NCBI GenBank assembly: GCA_964577975.1 | Contig: CAZOBB010000145.1 | Coordinates: forward strand, 1-31,462 | From: JAOZMY01 sp964577975 | Lineage (GTDB): Bacteria > Desulfobacterota > S145-22 | Length of the DNA stretch: 31,462 nucleotides | Direction of reading: 5' to 3' | Shown here: in pieces, positions 1-7,334 of the stretch | Layout of the letters: the number at the start of each line of letters is the position of its first letter | How positions within the stretch are numbered: the first letter of the stretch is position 1 | Position numbers and translations under genes: made by a program | The notes under the pieces: generated by a model | Seen by the model: only the letters and a program-made list of their open reading frames with translations | Databases searched by the model: none | What the model was told of the DNA's origin: nothing

Positions 1-590
1 CGCTCCGAACGATCCATGGCGTCGATGGAGGCGGTTATCTCGGGAAGGGGCGCGTCCGCCTCCGGGGCCGAAAAAGGCGGTGGATCGAGGAGCCGGTCCA
101 CGTCGTCGGGGACACGGTGCCGGCAGGCCCGGCAGGTGGGCAAGAGATAGTCGTTGCGGGAAAGGGTCACCGCCCCCCCCGGCAGGTCGAGGGAGAGGGA
201 CTCCCCTTCTTCCGTCACCTGCTCGCTCTGAAGCCCCGGATATTCCCCCAGTAACTGCGCCCGGTTGAGCATCCCCGGGCAGGGGATTCCGATGAGATAG
301 AGGTCCTCCCGCGCGATCTGTTTCTCCTGGATAAGCACGCGGACGGCACGACGGTCGCACCCCTTGACGAGGATTCCTATCCGCCTCCCCCGGTGCCGGT
401 GGAGGTAGGTTGCCAGGTTCTGGACACAGAAGCCGTCGAAGATCGCCGACTCGAAGGCGTCGACCTCCCTAAAGACGGCGGGGCGGGGCCGCAGCGGAAC
501 CGTCCCCGCGGCGTATCCGATCACGCCGTCCAGCTTCTCGTCTTGGAAGACCTTCCTCAGAACCCCGGCGAGAGACACCCTATCCGTCAT
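1..590 (-). CDS. FrhB/FdhB-like F420-hydrogenase-beta-type iron-sulfur protein, C-terminus missing
   Basis: Seen: reading leftward from ATG at 588-590 the frame stays open to the window edge, about 196 residues. Cys sits in a K-G-C-D-R-R motif (about residue 78), in G-I-P-C-P-G (about 104) and in a C-R-A-C pair (about 153-156). These are marks of the FrhB/FdhB C-terminal family, iron-sulfur flavoproteins that pass electrons between F420, NAD(P)H or ferredoxin and a partner enzyme. The start overlaps the end of the MvhD-like gene by 11 bases, so the two are translationally linked. Inference: it feeds or drains electrons for the neighbouring HdrA. The part beyond position 1, where further ferredoxin motifs may lie, cannot be seen. 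The true electron donor cannot be named from this fragment; F420 itself is not implied in a bacterium. Confidence 0.72.
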   Translation of the reverse strand, partial: MTDRVSLAGVLRKVFQDEKLDGVIGYAAGTVPLRPRPAVFREVDAFESAIFDGFCVQNLATYLHRHRGRRIGILVKGCDRRAVRVLIQEKQIAREDLYLIGIPCPGMLNRAQLLGEYPGLQSEQVTEEGESLSLDLPGGAVTLSRNDYLLPTCRACRHRVPDDVDRLLDPPPFSAPEADAPLPEITASIDAMDRSE

Positions 591-1050
591 GGGCCCCTCC
601 CCCGGGAGCCTCCCGCAAGAACCCGTGAAACGGTCCGACAGCCCGGACCTCCTCGGTGATCTCGCGGATGAGTTCGGCGAATTCTTCCCCTTCGCTGGCG
701 GAGATCCACGCGAATTTCACGCGGGCCTCTTCGACTCCCATGTAGGCGAGGAGACGCTTGAGGAGGACGAACCGGCGCCGCGCCAGGAGGTTTCCCGTCA
801 GGTAATGGCAATCGCCCGGATGGCACCCGGAGACGAGCACCCCGTCCGCCCCCTCCATCAGGGCCTTGCAGATGTGGTAGGGACTGATGCGGCTGGAACA
901 GGGGACGAGGATCACCCGCGTGGTGGGGGGATAGGAGATCCTGGAAACCCCCGCCAGGTCCGCCCCCGCATAGCTGCACCACCGGCAGAGGAACGCCACG
1001 ATCCGGGGTTCCCAGGGAGAGGATTCGGTCACGCGTGTCGGTTCCGTCAT
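580..1050 (-). CDS. mvhD: MvhD/FlpD-type hydrogenase iron-sulfur subunit
   Basis: A 156-residue protein with the family's cysteine set: C-R-W-C at residues 22-25 followed by S-Y-A-G-A-D, C51 in a C-S-S-R stretch (usually C-S-G-R), and G-C-H-P-G-D-C-H-Y with C76 and C81. In methanogens MvhD carries a [2Fe-2S] cluster and links hydrogenase or formate dehydrogenase to heterodisulfide reductase HdrA. In bacteria the same subunit joins HdrA to other electron donors. The start ATG lies 7 bases after the hdrA stop, with an AGGAAAG ribosome site inside the hdrA tail, and the end overlaps the FrhB-like gene. Inference: it is the electron wire between FrhB-like and HdrA subunits. The full set of five Cys suggests a working cluster. 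No hydrogenase subunit is visible here. Confidence 0.9.
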   Translation of the reverse strand: MTEPTRVTESSPWEPRIVAFLCRWCSYAGADLAGVSRISYPPTTRVILVPCSSRISPYHICKALMEGADGVLVSGCHPGDCHYLTGNLLARRRFVLLKRLLAYMGVEEARVKFAWISASEGEEFAELIREITEEVRAVGPFHGFLREAPGGGAHDG

Positions 1051-1057
1051 CGCTTTC

Positions 1058-4000
1058 CTATCCGTTCAAGGCCTTGAGCATATCCACCATCTGGGCGTCG
1101 TCCGTGTTGGGCAGGTGCAGCGCCCCGTTCCGGCAACTGGCCACGCACGCCCCGCACCCCTTGCAGAGGGCGGCATTGACCGTCGAGACCCGTTTCTTAT
1201 CATCGATCGAGATGGCATGGAAGGGGCATACCCATTCGCACAATCCGCACCCGGCGCACCGGGCCTCGTCCACCTCGGCCACGGCCGCCTCCCCCTCCAG
1301 GGCCTGCTTGGAGAGGATACCGCAGGCCCGCGCCGCGGCGGCGAAGGCCTGCTCGATCGTCTCTTCCATGTCCTTGGGGCCCTGGGCCGTCCCCGCCAGG
1401 AAGATCCCCTCCATGGCGCAGTCCACCGGCCGGAGCTTCGCGTGGGCCTCCAGAAAGAAGCCGTCCGGGTCGAGGGTAACCTTGGCCATCCGCGCCAGGG
1501 CCTTGTTCGTCTCCGGCGGAACCATGGCGGCCGCCAGGACGACCATCTGGGCGGGGATCTCGAAGGTGGTCTCCAGAATGGGGTCGTACAGCCGCACGGG
1601 AATGGGACGGGTCACGGCCTTGTCCTCCGGGACCGTCACCTCGGGGGGACGCTCCGGGTCGTAGCGGACGAAGAGGACACCCTGCTCACGGGCGGCACGG
1701 TAGAGATCTTCCCGAAGGCCGTAGGTGCGGATGTCCCGGTAGGCGATGACGATCTGGGCCTCGGGGGCGATCCGCCGTAGGGCGAGGGCGTTCTGAATGG
1801 CGTGGGTGCAACAGACCCGGCTGCAGTAGGGACGCTCCTCCGTCCTTGACCCCACGCACTGGATCATCACGATCCGCCGAAGGCGTTGGAGCCGCTCCGG
1901 CGCCCGTTCAAGCAGCTCCGTCAGGGCCGTCTGGGTGAGGACCCGTTCATCCTGTCCGAATCCATACATCCCCTTCGGTTCCCACTCCTCGGCCCCCGTG
2001 GCGAGGATCACGGCACCGAAGGTCTCTCTTTCTTCCCCGTCACTTCCCTGGAAGGCGGCCTCGAAGTTGCCCTTGTATCCCGTAAGATCGGCCAGGCGGG
2101 TGCCCGTCTTGACCGTGACGCGATCGTTTCCCCGGACGGCGGCCTCCAGGGCCCGGAGGAAGGGCGCCACGGGACGGCCGTCCCAGAACTCCCGGTGACG
2201 GGTCGCCAGGCCGCCCAGCCGGTCGCTCCGCTCCACCAGGGTGACACCGAATCCCTTCCGGGCGATCCCCAGGGCGGCGCTCATACCGGCCAAGCCGCCG
2301 CCGATGACGAGGGCCCGATGGTTCACCTCCAGGGTCTGAGGGGTCAGGGGACGATGGGTGCGGACCTTCGCCACCGCCATGGCCACCAATTCCTTCGCCT
2401 TCTCGGTCGCCTTGTCGGGGGCGTCGCCATGCACCCAGGAGCACTGGTCCCGGATGTTCGCCATCTCGAAGAGGGCGGGGTTGAGCCCCTTCTGGTGGAT
2501 CGTGTCCTGGAAGAGAGGGGCGTGGGTCCGGGGGCTACACGAGGCGACGATGACCCGGTTTAAGGCGTGTTTGTCGATCATCTTCTGGATGGTGGCCTGG
2601 CTGTCCTCGGAACAGGCGTAGAGGAGCTCCCCGGCGTAGACCACGTTGGGGAGGGTCTTCGCGAAATCCTTGACCTCCTTCACGGCCACCACCGAGGCGA
2701 TGTTGGTGCCGCAGTGGCAGACGAAGACCCCGACGCGCGGCGGGGCACCAGCGGTGTCCCGTTCGCCCCATTGAACCGGCGGGGGAACCTTCGGAGACTT
2801 CTTCGGCCGGGCGAGGGGGGCTACCTGCAGGGCCGCCCCGCTGGCCGAGACCACCGACTCGGGAATATCCCGTGGGCAGGCCGCGGCACCGACGGCGTGG
2901 CACCCCGACGCCTCGAGGATGTGGTCGGGAGAACGGCGGAAATAGCCGTAGGGGCCGTGATGGGAAAAGACGGTCTCGACAGGCGGGTTCGCCTCCGGCA
3001 CCATCCCCACCGAGAGGACCACGAGGTCGAAGGCCTCCTCCCGGACGCCCCCCGTCTCGGGGCTGTAGGTGAGGACGAGGCGGGCGCCCTCCCGCTCCAC
3101 GCGGACCACCCGGCTCCGGATGAACTCGACCCCCTCTCGTTCCGCCCGCATATAGTAACGCTCGAATCCCTTCCCCTGGGTCCGGATGTCCATGTAGAAG
3201 ACGCGGGTCGCGACGGGACCCTGGCAGTGCTCCTTGGCCAGCAGGGCCTCCTTGATGGCGTAGGTGCAGCAGACCGAGGAGCAATAGGGACGCCCGAAGC
3301 GTACGTCCCGGGAACCCACGCACTGGAGAAAGGCGATCCTCTCCGGCTCTTTCCCCGTGGAGGGCACGAGGAGCCTGCCTCCCGTCGGACCGGAACTGGA
3401 GAGAAGCCGCTCCATCTCCAGGGAGGTGATCACGTCCTCGAATCGTCGATAGCCGTACTGGCTCAAGGCGTCGATACCGCCCAGGCGGTAGCCGCCCGCC
3501 CAGACGATCCCGCTCACCTTCAGGTGGAGGAAGGCCTCTTCCGCGTCCAGGTCGATGGCCCCGGCGGGGCAGGCCTCCACGCACTTGCCGCATCGGGTGC
3601 AGCTCGCCTCGTCGATGGCGTAGGCGTTGGGATAGGCCTGGGGAAAGGGACGGTCGATGGCCTTGGCCGGGGCGAGCCCTTCGTTGAAGACGCCAGGACG
3701 TTCCGTGGGACAGGCCTTGGCGCAGGCGCCACACCCGAGGCACTTTTTCGGATCCACCTTCCGGGGGGCCTCCCGCAACAACACCTCGTAGCGGCCCGGC
3801 CTCCCCTTCACCTCCAGGACCTCCGTCAGGGTCCGGATATCGATCATCGGATCCCGGCCGCACGCCACCATCTTGGGGGAGAGGATGCATAGGCTGCAGT
3901 CGTTGGTGGGGAAGGTCTTGTCCAGCTGGGCCATGTGTCCCCCGATCGAGGGGGTCGCCTCCGCCAGCACAACCTTGAGCCCCATCTCCGCCATGTCCAG

Positions 4001-4072
4001 GGCGGCCTGCATCCCGGAGATGCCGCCACCCACCACGAGGAAATCCGCCGCGTGTCGTCTCATGCGCACCAT
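1058..4072 (-). CDS. hdrA: HdrA-like heterodisulfide reductase subunit A, double-module form (1004 aa)
   Basis: The protein has two HdrA-type flavin modules in tandem. Module 1 has an FAD-binding G-G-G-I-S-G at 15-20 and two [4Fe-4S] motifs, C-L-G-C-G-A-C at about 111-117 and C-T-R-C-G-K-C at about 158-164. Module 2 begins near residue 450 with V-C-H-C-G-T-N and has its own G-G-G-L-A-G at about 591-596. Two ferredoxin motifs (about 939-950 and 970-980) close the protein. Methanogen HdrA is about 650 residues; forms near 1000 occur in sulfate reducers and syntrophs. HdrA holds the bifurcating FAD in known complexes, so a soluble cytoplasmic electron-transfer or bifurcation complex is likely. 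ATG at 4072 sits one base after the ubiB stop, with an AGAGG ribosome site upstream; a second ATG lies at 4063. HdrB and HdrC are not in the window. Confidence 0.93.
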   Translation of the reverse strand: MVRMRRHAADFLVVGGGISGMQAALDMAEMGLKVVLAEATPSIGGHMAQLDKTFPTNDCSLCILSPKMVACGRDPMIDIRTLTEVLEVKGRPGRYEVLLREAPRKVDPKKCLGCGACAKACPTERPGVFNEGLAPAKAIDRPFPQAYPNAYAIDEASCTRCGKCVEACPAGAIDLDAEEAFLHLKVSGIVWAGGYRLGGIDALSQYGYRRFEDVITSLEMERLLSSSGPTGGRLLVPSTGKEPERIAFLQCVGSRDVRFGRPYCSSVCCTYAIKEALLAKEHCQGPVATRVFYMDIRTQGKGFERYYMRAEREGVEFIRSRVVRVEREGARLVLTYSPETGGVREEAFDLVVLSVGMVPEANPPVETVFSHHGPYGYFRRSPDHILEASGCHAVGAAACPRDIPESVVSASGAALQVAPLARPKKSPKVPPPVQWGERDTAGAPPRVGVFVCHCGTNIASVVAVKEVKDFAKTLPNVVYAGELLYACSEDSQATIQKMIDKHALNRVIVASCSPRTHAPLFQDTIHQKGLNPALFEMANIRDQCSWVHGDAPDKATEKAKELVAMAVAKVRTHRPLTPQTLEVNHRALVIGGGLAGMSAALGIARKGFGVTLVERSDRLGGLATRHREFWDGRPVAPFLRALEAAVRGNDRVTVKTGTRLADLTGYKGNFEAAFQGSDGEERETFGAVILATGAEEWEPKGMYGFGQDERVLTQTALTELLERAPERLQRLRRIVMIQCVGSRTEERPYCSRVCCTHAIQNALALRRIAPEAQIVIAYRDIRTYGLREDLYRAAREQGVLFVRYDPERPPEVTVPEDKAVTRPIPVRLYDPILETTFEIPAQMVVLAAAMVPPETNKALARMAKVTLDPDGFFLEAHAKLRPVDCAMEGIFLAGTAQGPKDMEETIEQAFAAAARACGILSKQALEGEAAVAEVDEARCAGCGLCEWVCPFHAISIDDKKRVSTVNAALCKGCGACVASCRNGALHLPNTDDAQMVDMLKALNG

Positions 4073-4073
4073 G

Positions 4074-5762
4074 TCAGAGCCTCTTTGAGCGGAGAATCCC
4101 GATGGCTACCCATATCCCGATGAAGAAGGCGAGAACGAAACCGGCAACCCCCGGAAGGCTGATTCCCCGGAAGGTGGGGCCGATCCCGTATTTGATGATA
4201 AGGGAGGAGCCGAGGATCAGCGCCCCGGCGAAGATGGCCAGGGCCAGCCGGTTGACCGCCCGCTCCAGCGTGGAGGCGAGGGAATCGAGGCCACGGTGGC
4301 GAAACCCGATCTCCAGCTTGTTCTCCCGGATCTGACGGAGGGCCTCCCCGAAATCCTCCGGGATGCGCTTGGCGAAAAAGAGGGTCTCTTCCGCGTAACG
4401 CCCCAGCCTCTCCACGAGTTCCGTCGGCTGCAACTGGCGGTTGATGAGGTTCATCACGTAGGGTTCCAGCGTCTCCATGATGTTGTAGGAGGGATAGAGC
4501 ATCAGACCGACCCCCTCGATGGTGATGATGGCCTTGATGAGCAGCACCAGGTCGGGGGGAATCTGGATCTTGTAGAGCCGGAGAAGCTCCAGGAACTGGG
4601 CCAGCATCGTGCCCACCTCGAGGCGCTGCTTCCCCAGCCCCGAATAGGTATCGATGAAGAGGAGGGCGTCGTTGCGAAAGCTGCGGCGGTCAAAGGGGCC
4701 GAGGGGGGTGCCGATGACGAGCAGGTAGCGGACAAAGCGGTCCAGGTCCCGCTTGATAATGGCGGACAGCAGCAGGACGAGGGCCTCCCGCGTCTGGGGA
4801 TCAAGCCGTCCCACGATCCCGAAATCGAGGAAGCCGATCTTGTCGTGGCCCATGATGAGGACGTTGCCGGGATGGGGATCCCCGTGGAAGAGCCCCAGGT
4901 CGAGGATCTGCCGGAGGACGGCCTCGCAGCCCTTCCGGGCGAGGAAGAGCCGGTCCGAGCGGAGCAGGTCGGAGGACACGTCCAAGTTCGTGACCTTCTC
5001 CCCCACCAGGTACTGCTCCACCAAAACCCGCTTTGAACAGAGTTCCCAGTAGGCCTTGGGAACCACGATGTGGGGATCTTCGGCAAAGGCCTCGTAGAAG
5101 CGGGTGAGGTGGTTCCGCTCGTAGGTGAAATCCATCTCCCGGGTAAGGACCTTCTCGAATTCCCGCACCACGCCCACGGGGTTCGCGATGCCGAAGTCGG
5201 GGAAGTGGCGTTCCAACTGGTGGGCGAGGTAGTAGAGGATGTCGATGTCCGCCTCGACGGTCTTTTCGACGCCGGGCCGCCGGATCTTGACGATGACCTC
5301 CTCGCCGTCCTTCAGAACCGCCCGGTGCACCTGTGAGATGGAGGCCGCCGCCAAGGGTTCGGGGTCGAGGGAGGCGAGGACCTCGAGGGGGTCTTTTCCC
5401 CAGGTATCCGTGAGGATCTCCTGCACCGTCTCGAAGGAAAACCCGGGGACCCGATCCTGCAGCCGCTGGAATTCCTGGACATACTCCGCGGGGACCAAAT
5501 CGGGACGGGTACTCAAGATCTGCCCCAGCTTGATGAAAGTCGGGCCCAGTTCCTCCATGGCCAGACGGATCCGCTTGGGCGTCGTCAGGGCCTCCTGCCC
5601 GTCCTCCTTGGACGAGAGGTGGAGGAGCTGTTTTCCCCGCTCGATGGAGGCCTCGATCCTCAGACGATCGAGGATGTCCCCGAAACCGTATTTGATGATG
5701 ACCCCGAGGATCTGCTGGAAGCGGCGGATGTTCTTGTAGGTCTTGTCAATCCTTGGGAGCAT
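4074..5762 (-). CDS. UbiB/AarF/ABC1-family atypical kinase with two C-terminal membrane helices
   Basis: 562 residues, normal for the family. The hallmark Lys-Gly-Gln-type motif appears as K-L-G-Q in the N-terminal region, followed by an Ala-rich loop (A-A-A-S-I-S-Q-V-H), the catalytic-loop G-D-P-H-P-G-N and the metal-binding L-D-F-G. Two hydrophobic segments at about 500-560 make a membrane anchor. UbiB/COQ8 proteins are ATPases that support quinone biosynthesis at the membrane. In organisms without ubiquinone the role is less certain. The start overlaps the phasin-like gene by 17 bases and the stop touches the hdrA start, so the three are probably co-transcribed. Inference: in an anaerobe it may act on menaquinone or other lipid-related steps. 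The symbol is withheld because E. coli-type function is not shown. Confidence 0.9.
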   Translation of the reverse strand: MLPRIDKTYKNIRRFQQILGVIIKYGFGDILDRLRIEASIERGKQLLHLSSKEDGQEALTTPKRIRLAMEELGPTFIKLGQILSTRPDLVPAEYVQEFQRLQDRVPGFSFETVQEILTDTWGKDPLEVLASLDPEPLAAASISQVHRAVLKDGEEVIVKIRRPGVEKTVEADIDILYYLAHQLERHFPDFGIANPVGVVREFEKVLTREMDFTYERNHLTRFYEAFAEDPHIVVPKAYWELCSKRVLVEQYLVGEKVTNLDVSSDLLRSDRLFLARKGCEAVLRQILDLGLFHGDPHPGNVLIMGHDKIGFLDFGIVGRLDPQTREALVLLLSAIIKRDLDRFVRYLLVIGTPLGPFDRRSFRNDALLFIDTYSGLGKQRLEVGTMLAQFLELLRLYKIQIPPDLVLLIKAIITIEGVGLMLYPSYNIMETLEPYVMNLINRQLQPTELVERLGRYAEETLFFAKRIPEDFGEALRQIRENKLEIGFRHRGLDSLASTLERAVNRLALAIFAGALILGSSLIIKYGIGPTFRGISLPGVAGFVLAFFIGIWVAIGILRSKRL

Positions 5763-6084
5763 CCTGTTTCCTGAGACGTTTCAGCTCGCGCTTGATCTCA
5801 CGCAGGTCTTCCTTGATCATCTCCACCTCGGAACGGGTGGGAATGTCCAAACCGGTCAGGATCTTCCGCATCTCCTGGCCGAACCGGCTGGTCCACTCCT
5901 CACGCCCCTTCTCGAAACGCTTGGCGATCTCCTCCGCCAGCGTCTTGGAGCGCGTCCCGGAGATCTCACCCTTCTCCACCAATTCGTCCACGAACTTCTT
6001 GACCTTCTCCTCGGTCATGGCAAACAGTCCGATTCCGGCCTTCAGCACCGTATCCACCAGATCCTGGCGTTTGTCGTTCGGCAT
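5746..6084 (-). CDS. Phasin-like / PHA-granule-associated-type small coiled-coil protein
   Basis: 112 residues: an N-terminal hydrophobic-to-amphipathic stretch (residues about 5-22), a Lys/Glu-rich helix, and a C-terminal coiled coil ending in a Lys/Arg-rich tail. The pattern (a V-x-x-x-V-x-x-G-x-G segment followed by K-K-F-V-D-E-L-V-E-K-G) matches the short 'polyhydroxyalkanoate synthesis regulator phasin' group often found next to ubiB-like genes. ATG at 6084 has a GGAGGG ribosome site 7 bases away. It overlaps the ubiB-type gene by 17 bases. Seen: coiled-coil character and the neighbour. Inference: a membrane- or granule-associated accessory of the kinase. No PHA synthase gene is visible, so a storage role is not supported by this window. 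Confidence 0.7.
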   Translation of the reverse strand: MPNDKRQDLVDTVLKAGIGLFAMTEEKVKKFVDELVEKGEISGTRSKTLAEEIAKRFEKGREEWTSRFGQEMRKILTGLDIPTRSEVEMIKEDLREIKRELKRLRKQDAPKD

Positions 6085-6103
6085 CGTTCATCCCTCCATA
6101 AAG

Positions 6104-6130
6104 TGATAAGATTTTCCTTGAATCCTATCA
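6104..6130. repeat. Imperfect inverted repeat upstream of the phasin-like gene
   Basis: TGATAAGATT and AATCCTATCA form a 10-base-pair dyad with one mismatch around a 7-base centre. It lies about 20 bases before the start codon of the minus-strand phasin-ubiB-hdrA run. On the minus strand a possible promoter (TTGCGT, 17 bases, TAGGAT) overlaps its far arm. It could be an operator or a leader hairpin; no regulator is identified. Confidence 0.45.
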
Positions 6131-6243
6131 CCCCGCACGCCTCCACGCAAGGCGAAAAGAGGATGAAGGCACAAGGAAGACCGCGGGAAGACGGAAGTCA
6201 GGCATTCTCGTTTTCAAGGACAGATTCCCGGCGTGACCGCCGC

Positions 6244-6897
6244 CTACTTCTCCTGCCCCGCCTTTCGGGCCTTGAGGAAGGTCTCCACGAGATCCGCGAG
6301 GTCGGGACGGAGTGTTTTCACCTTCTCGAAATCGGCGGCGGCCCGGTCGGCATCGCCCTTCTTGTCGTAGGCACGCCCCCGGTGGTAATAGGCCTTCGCG
6401 TCATCCGGTCTCAGGTCAATGGCTTTGGTAAAATCGGCGATGGCCGCATCGATCTCGCCTTTCTTTTCATGCGCGATGGCCCGGTTGTAGTAGGCGCTGG
6501 CGCCGTCCGGCTTCAACTCGATCGCCTTGGTATAGTCCGCGATGGCCCTGTCGAGATCGCCTTTTTTGTGATAGGCGAGCCCCCGGTTGTAGTAGGCCTT
6601 GGCGTCATCCGGTTTCAGCTCGAGGGCCCGGGTATAGTCGGCGATGGCTTGATCGGCCTTTCCCTTCTTGGCGTAAGCAAGTCCGCGCAAGAAGTAGAGC
6701 CCGGCGAGATCCGGCCTCTTCTCGATCAGTTTCGTGTAGATGGCGATGGCCTTGTCGTAGTCGCCCTGTTTGTAGTAGGAAAGCCCGCGCCTCAAGGCAT
6801 CGCTTCCCGTCATGCGGGCCGACGCCGGGGAAGCCAAGGGCCCCATCCACAGGGCCAGCCCCAAGACTAAGAAGACCACTTTCTTCCATCTCCTCAT
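6244..6897 (-). CDS. Exported TPR-repeat protein (five tandem 34-residue repeats)
   Basis: 217 residues when started at ATG 6897, where an AAGGAGG ribosome site lies 8 bases upstream. A longer frame to 6951 has no such site and would bury the signal peptide. Residues 1-28 are a signal sequence: M-R-R-W-K-K, a hydrophobic core, then a cleavage-type A-S-A. The rest is about five tetratricopeptide repeats with the canonical A-Y-Y-N-R-G-x-A-Y and K-A-I-E-L-K-P-D cores, nearly identical in sequence from repeat to repeat. Such proteins are protein-interaction scaffolds in the periplasm or outer membrane. The gene has its own strong promoter (6956-6984), so it is separate from the hdrA run. Partner and function are unknown. 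The high repeat similarity could cause assembly collapse. Confidence 0.9.
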   Translation of the reverse strand: MRRWKKVVFLVLGLALWMGPLASPASARMTGSDALRRGLSYYKQGDYDKAIAIYTKLIEKRPDLAGLYFLRGLAYAKKGKADQAIADYTRALELKPDDAKAYYNRGLAYHKKGDLDRAIADYTKAIELKPDGASAYYNRAIAHEKKGEIDAAIADFTKAIDLRPDDAKAYYHRGRAYDKKGDADRAAADFEKVKTLRPDLADLVETFLKARKAGQEK

Positions 6898-6955
6898 CCC
6901 CGTTGCCTCCTTTTCCCTTTTCACGGCACAACCCCGGTTGTCCTTGAACACACCT

Positions 6956-6984
6956 ATCTAATGTCTTTTCTCACGTCTTGTCAA
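6956..6984 (-). promoter_or_regulatory. Sigma70-type promoter for the TPR gene
   Basis: On the minus strand a perfect TTGACA (6979-6984) is followed after 17 bases by TTAGAT (6956-6961). A start point near 6949 would leave a leader of about 50 bases before the ATG at 6897. Only the sequence supports this. Confidence 0.7.
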
Positions 6985-7077
6985 TCGATGGCGAAAATGG
7001 GTCATTCGGGAATGTCTGAGAAAACACCTTTCCTCCGCTTTTTTCTCTCGACGCCGAGCGGTCCTCCCAAAAGAACC

Positions 7078-7106
7078 TTGACCCTTTCCCACCCCCATGC
7101 TAATAT
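7078..7106 (+). promoter_or_regulatory. Promoter of tRNA-Arg
   Basis: TTGACC (7078-7083), a 17-base spacer, then TAATAT (7101-7106). The tRNA begins 10 bases after the -10 element, as expected for a tRNA with a very short leader. Confidence 0.8.
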
Positions 7107-7116
7107 TCGCTGGTCA

Positions 7117-7192
7117 GGGCGATTAGCTCAGCGGATAGAGCGTTGGTCTCCGGAACCAAAGGCCCCGGGTTCGATTCCCGGATCGCCCTCCA
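7117..7192 (+). tRNA. tRNA-Arg, anticodon CCG, CCA end encoded
   Basis: All arms fold. The acceptor GGGCGAT pairs with ATCGCCC. The anticodon stem TTGGT/ACCAA holds a C-T-CCG-G-A loop, and the T stem CCGGG/CCCGG holds a TTCGATT loop. Anticodon CCG reads CGG (arginine). CCA is encoded at 7190-7192. The discriminator base is T (U73); arginine tRNAs more often carry A or G there. It stands alone between the TPR gene and the larA run, at the point where base composition changes. Confidence 0.96.
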
Positions 7193-7237
7193 GACCTCAC
7201 TCAAACAATGGAATGTGCATCCTCTCTAGCCAGGCGC

Positions 7238-7305
7238 TTGACACGCCCTCTCCCGAGTGTTACCTCATGTAAAAGATATTCCCTTCTAATTTTAGAACGC
7301 TCTAA
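7238..7305 (+). promoter_or_regulatory. Possible larA promoter and small dyad
   Basis: A perfect TTGACA lies at 7238-7243, with a poor -10 (TACCTC) at 17 bases spacing. A small dyad TTAGA-ACGC-TCTAA follows at 7292-7305 and could be an operator for a lactate-responsive regulator. Both are weak; no regulator gene is next to it. Confidence 0.3.
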
Positions 7306-7334
7306 CAAACAAAGTTGCTGCGGGAATGTAGGAG

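Noticed and set aside
2535..3892. Long open frames (over 440 codons) on both strands inside hdrA
   Set aside because: They are by-products of high GC in the hdrA frame, with Arg/Gly/Pro-rich translations and no family motif.
6244..6897. Tandem repeats in the TPR gene as a CRISPR or DNA repeat array
   Set aside because: The period is 102 bases and codes for 34-residue TPR units; it is protein-level repetition.
7117..7192. tRNA-Arg as an attachment site of an integrated element to its right
   Set aside because: The right side holds core genes and no integrase; I saw no second copy of the tRNA 3' end. The composition change is reported separately without this claim.
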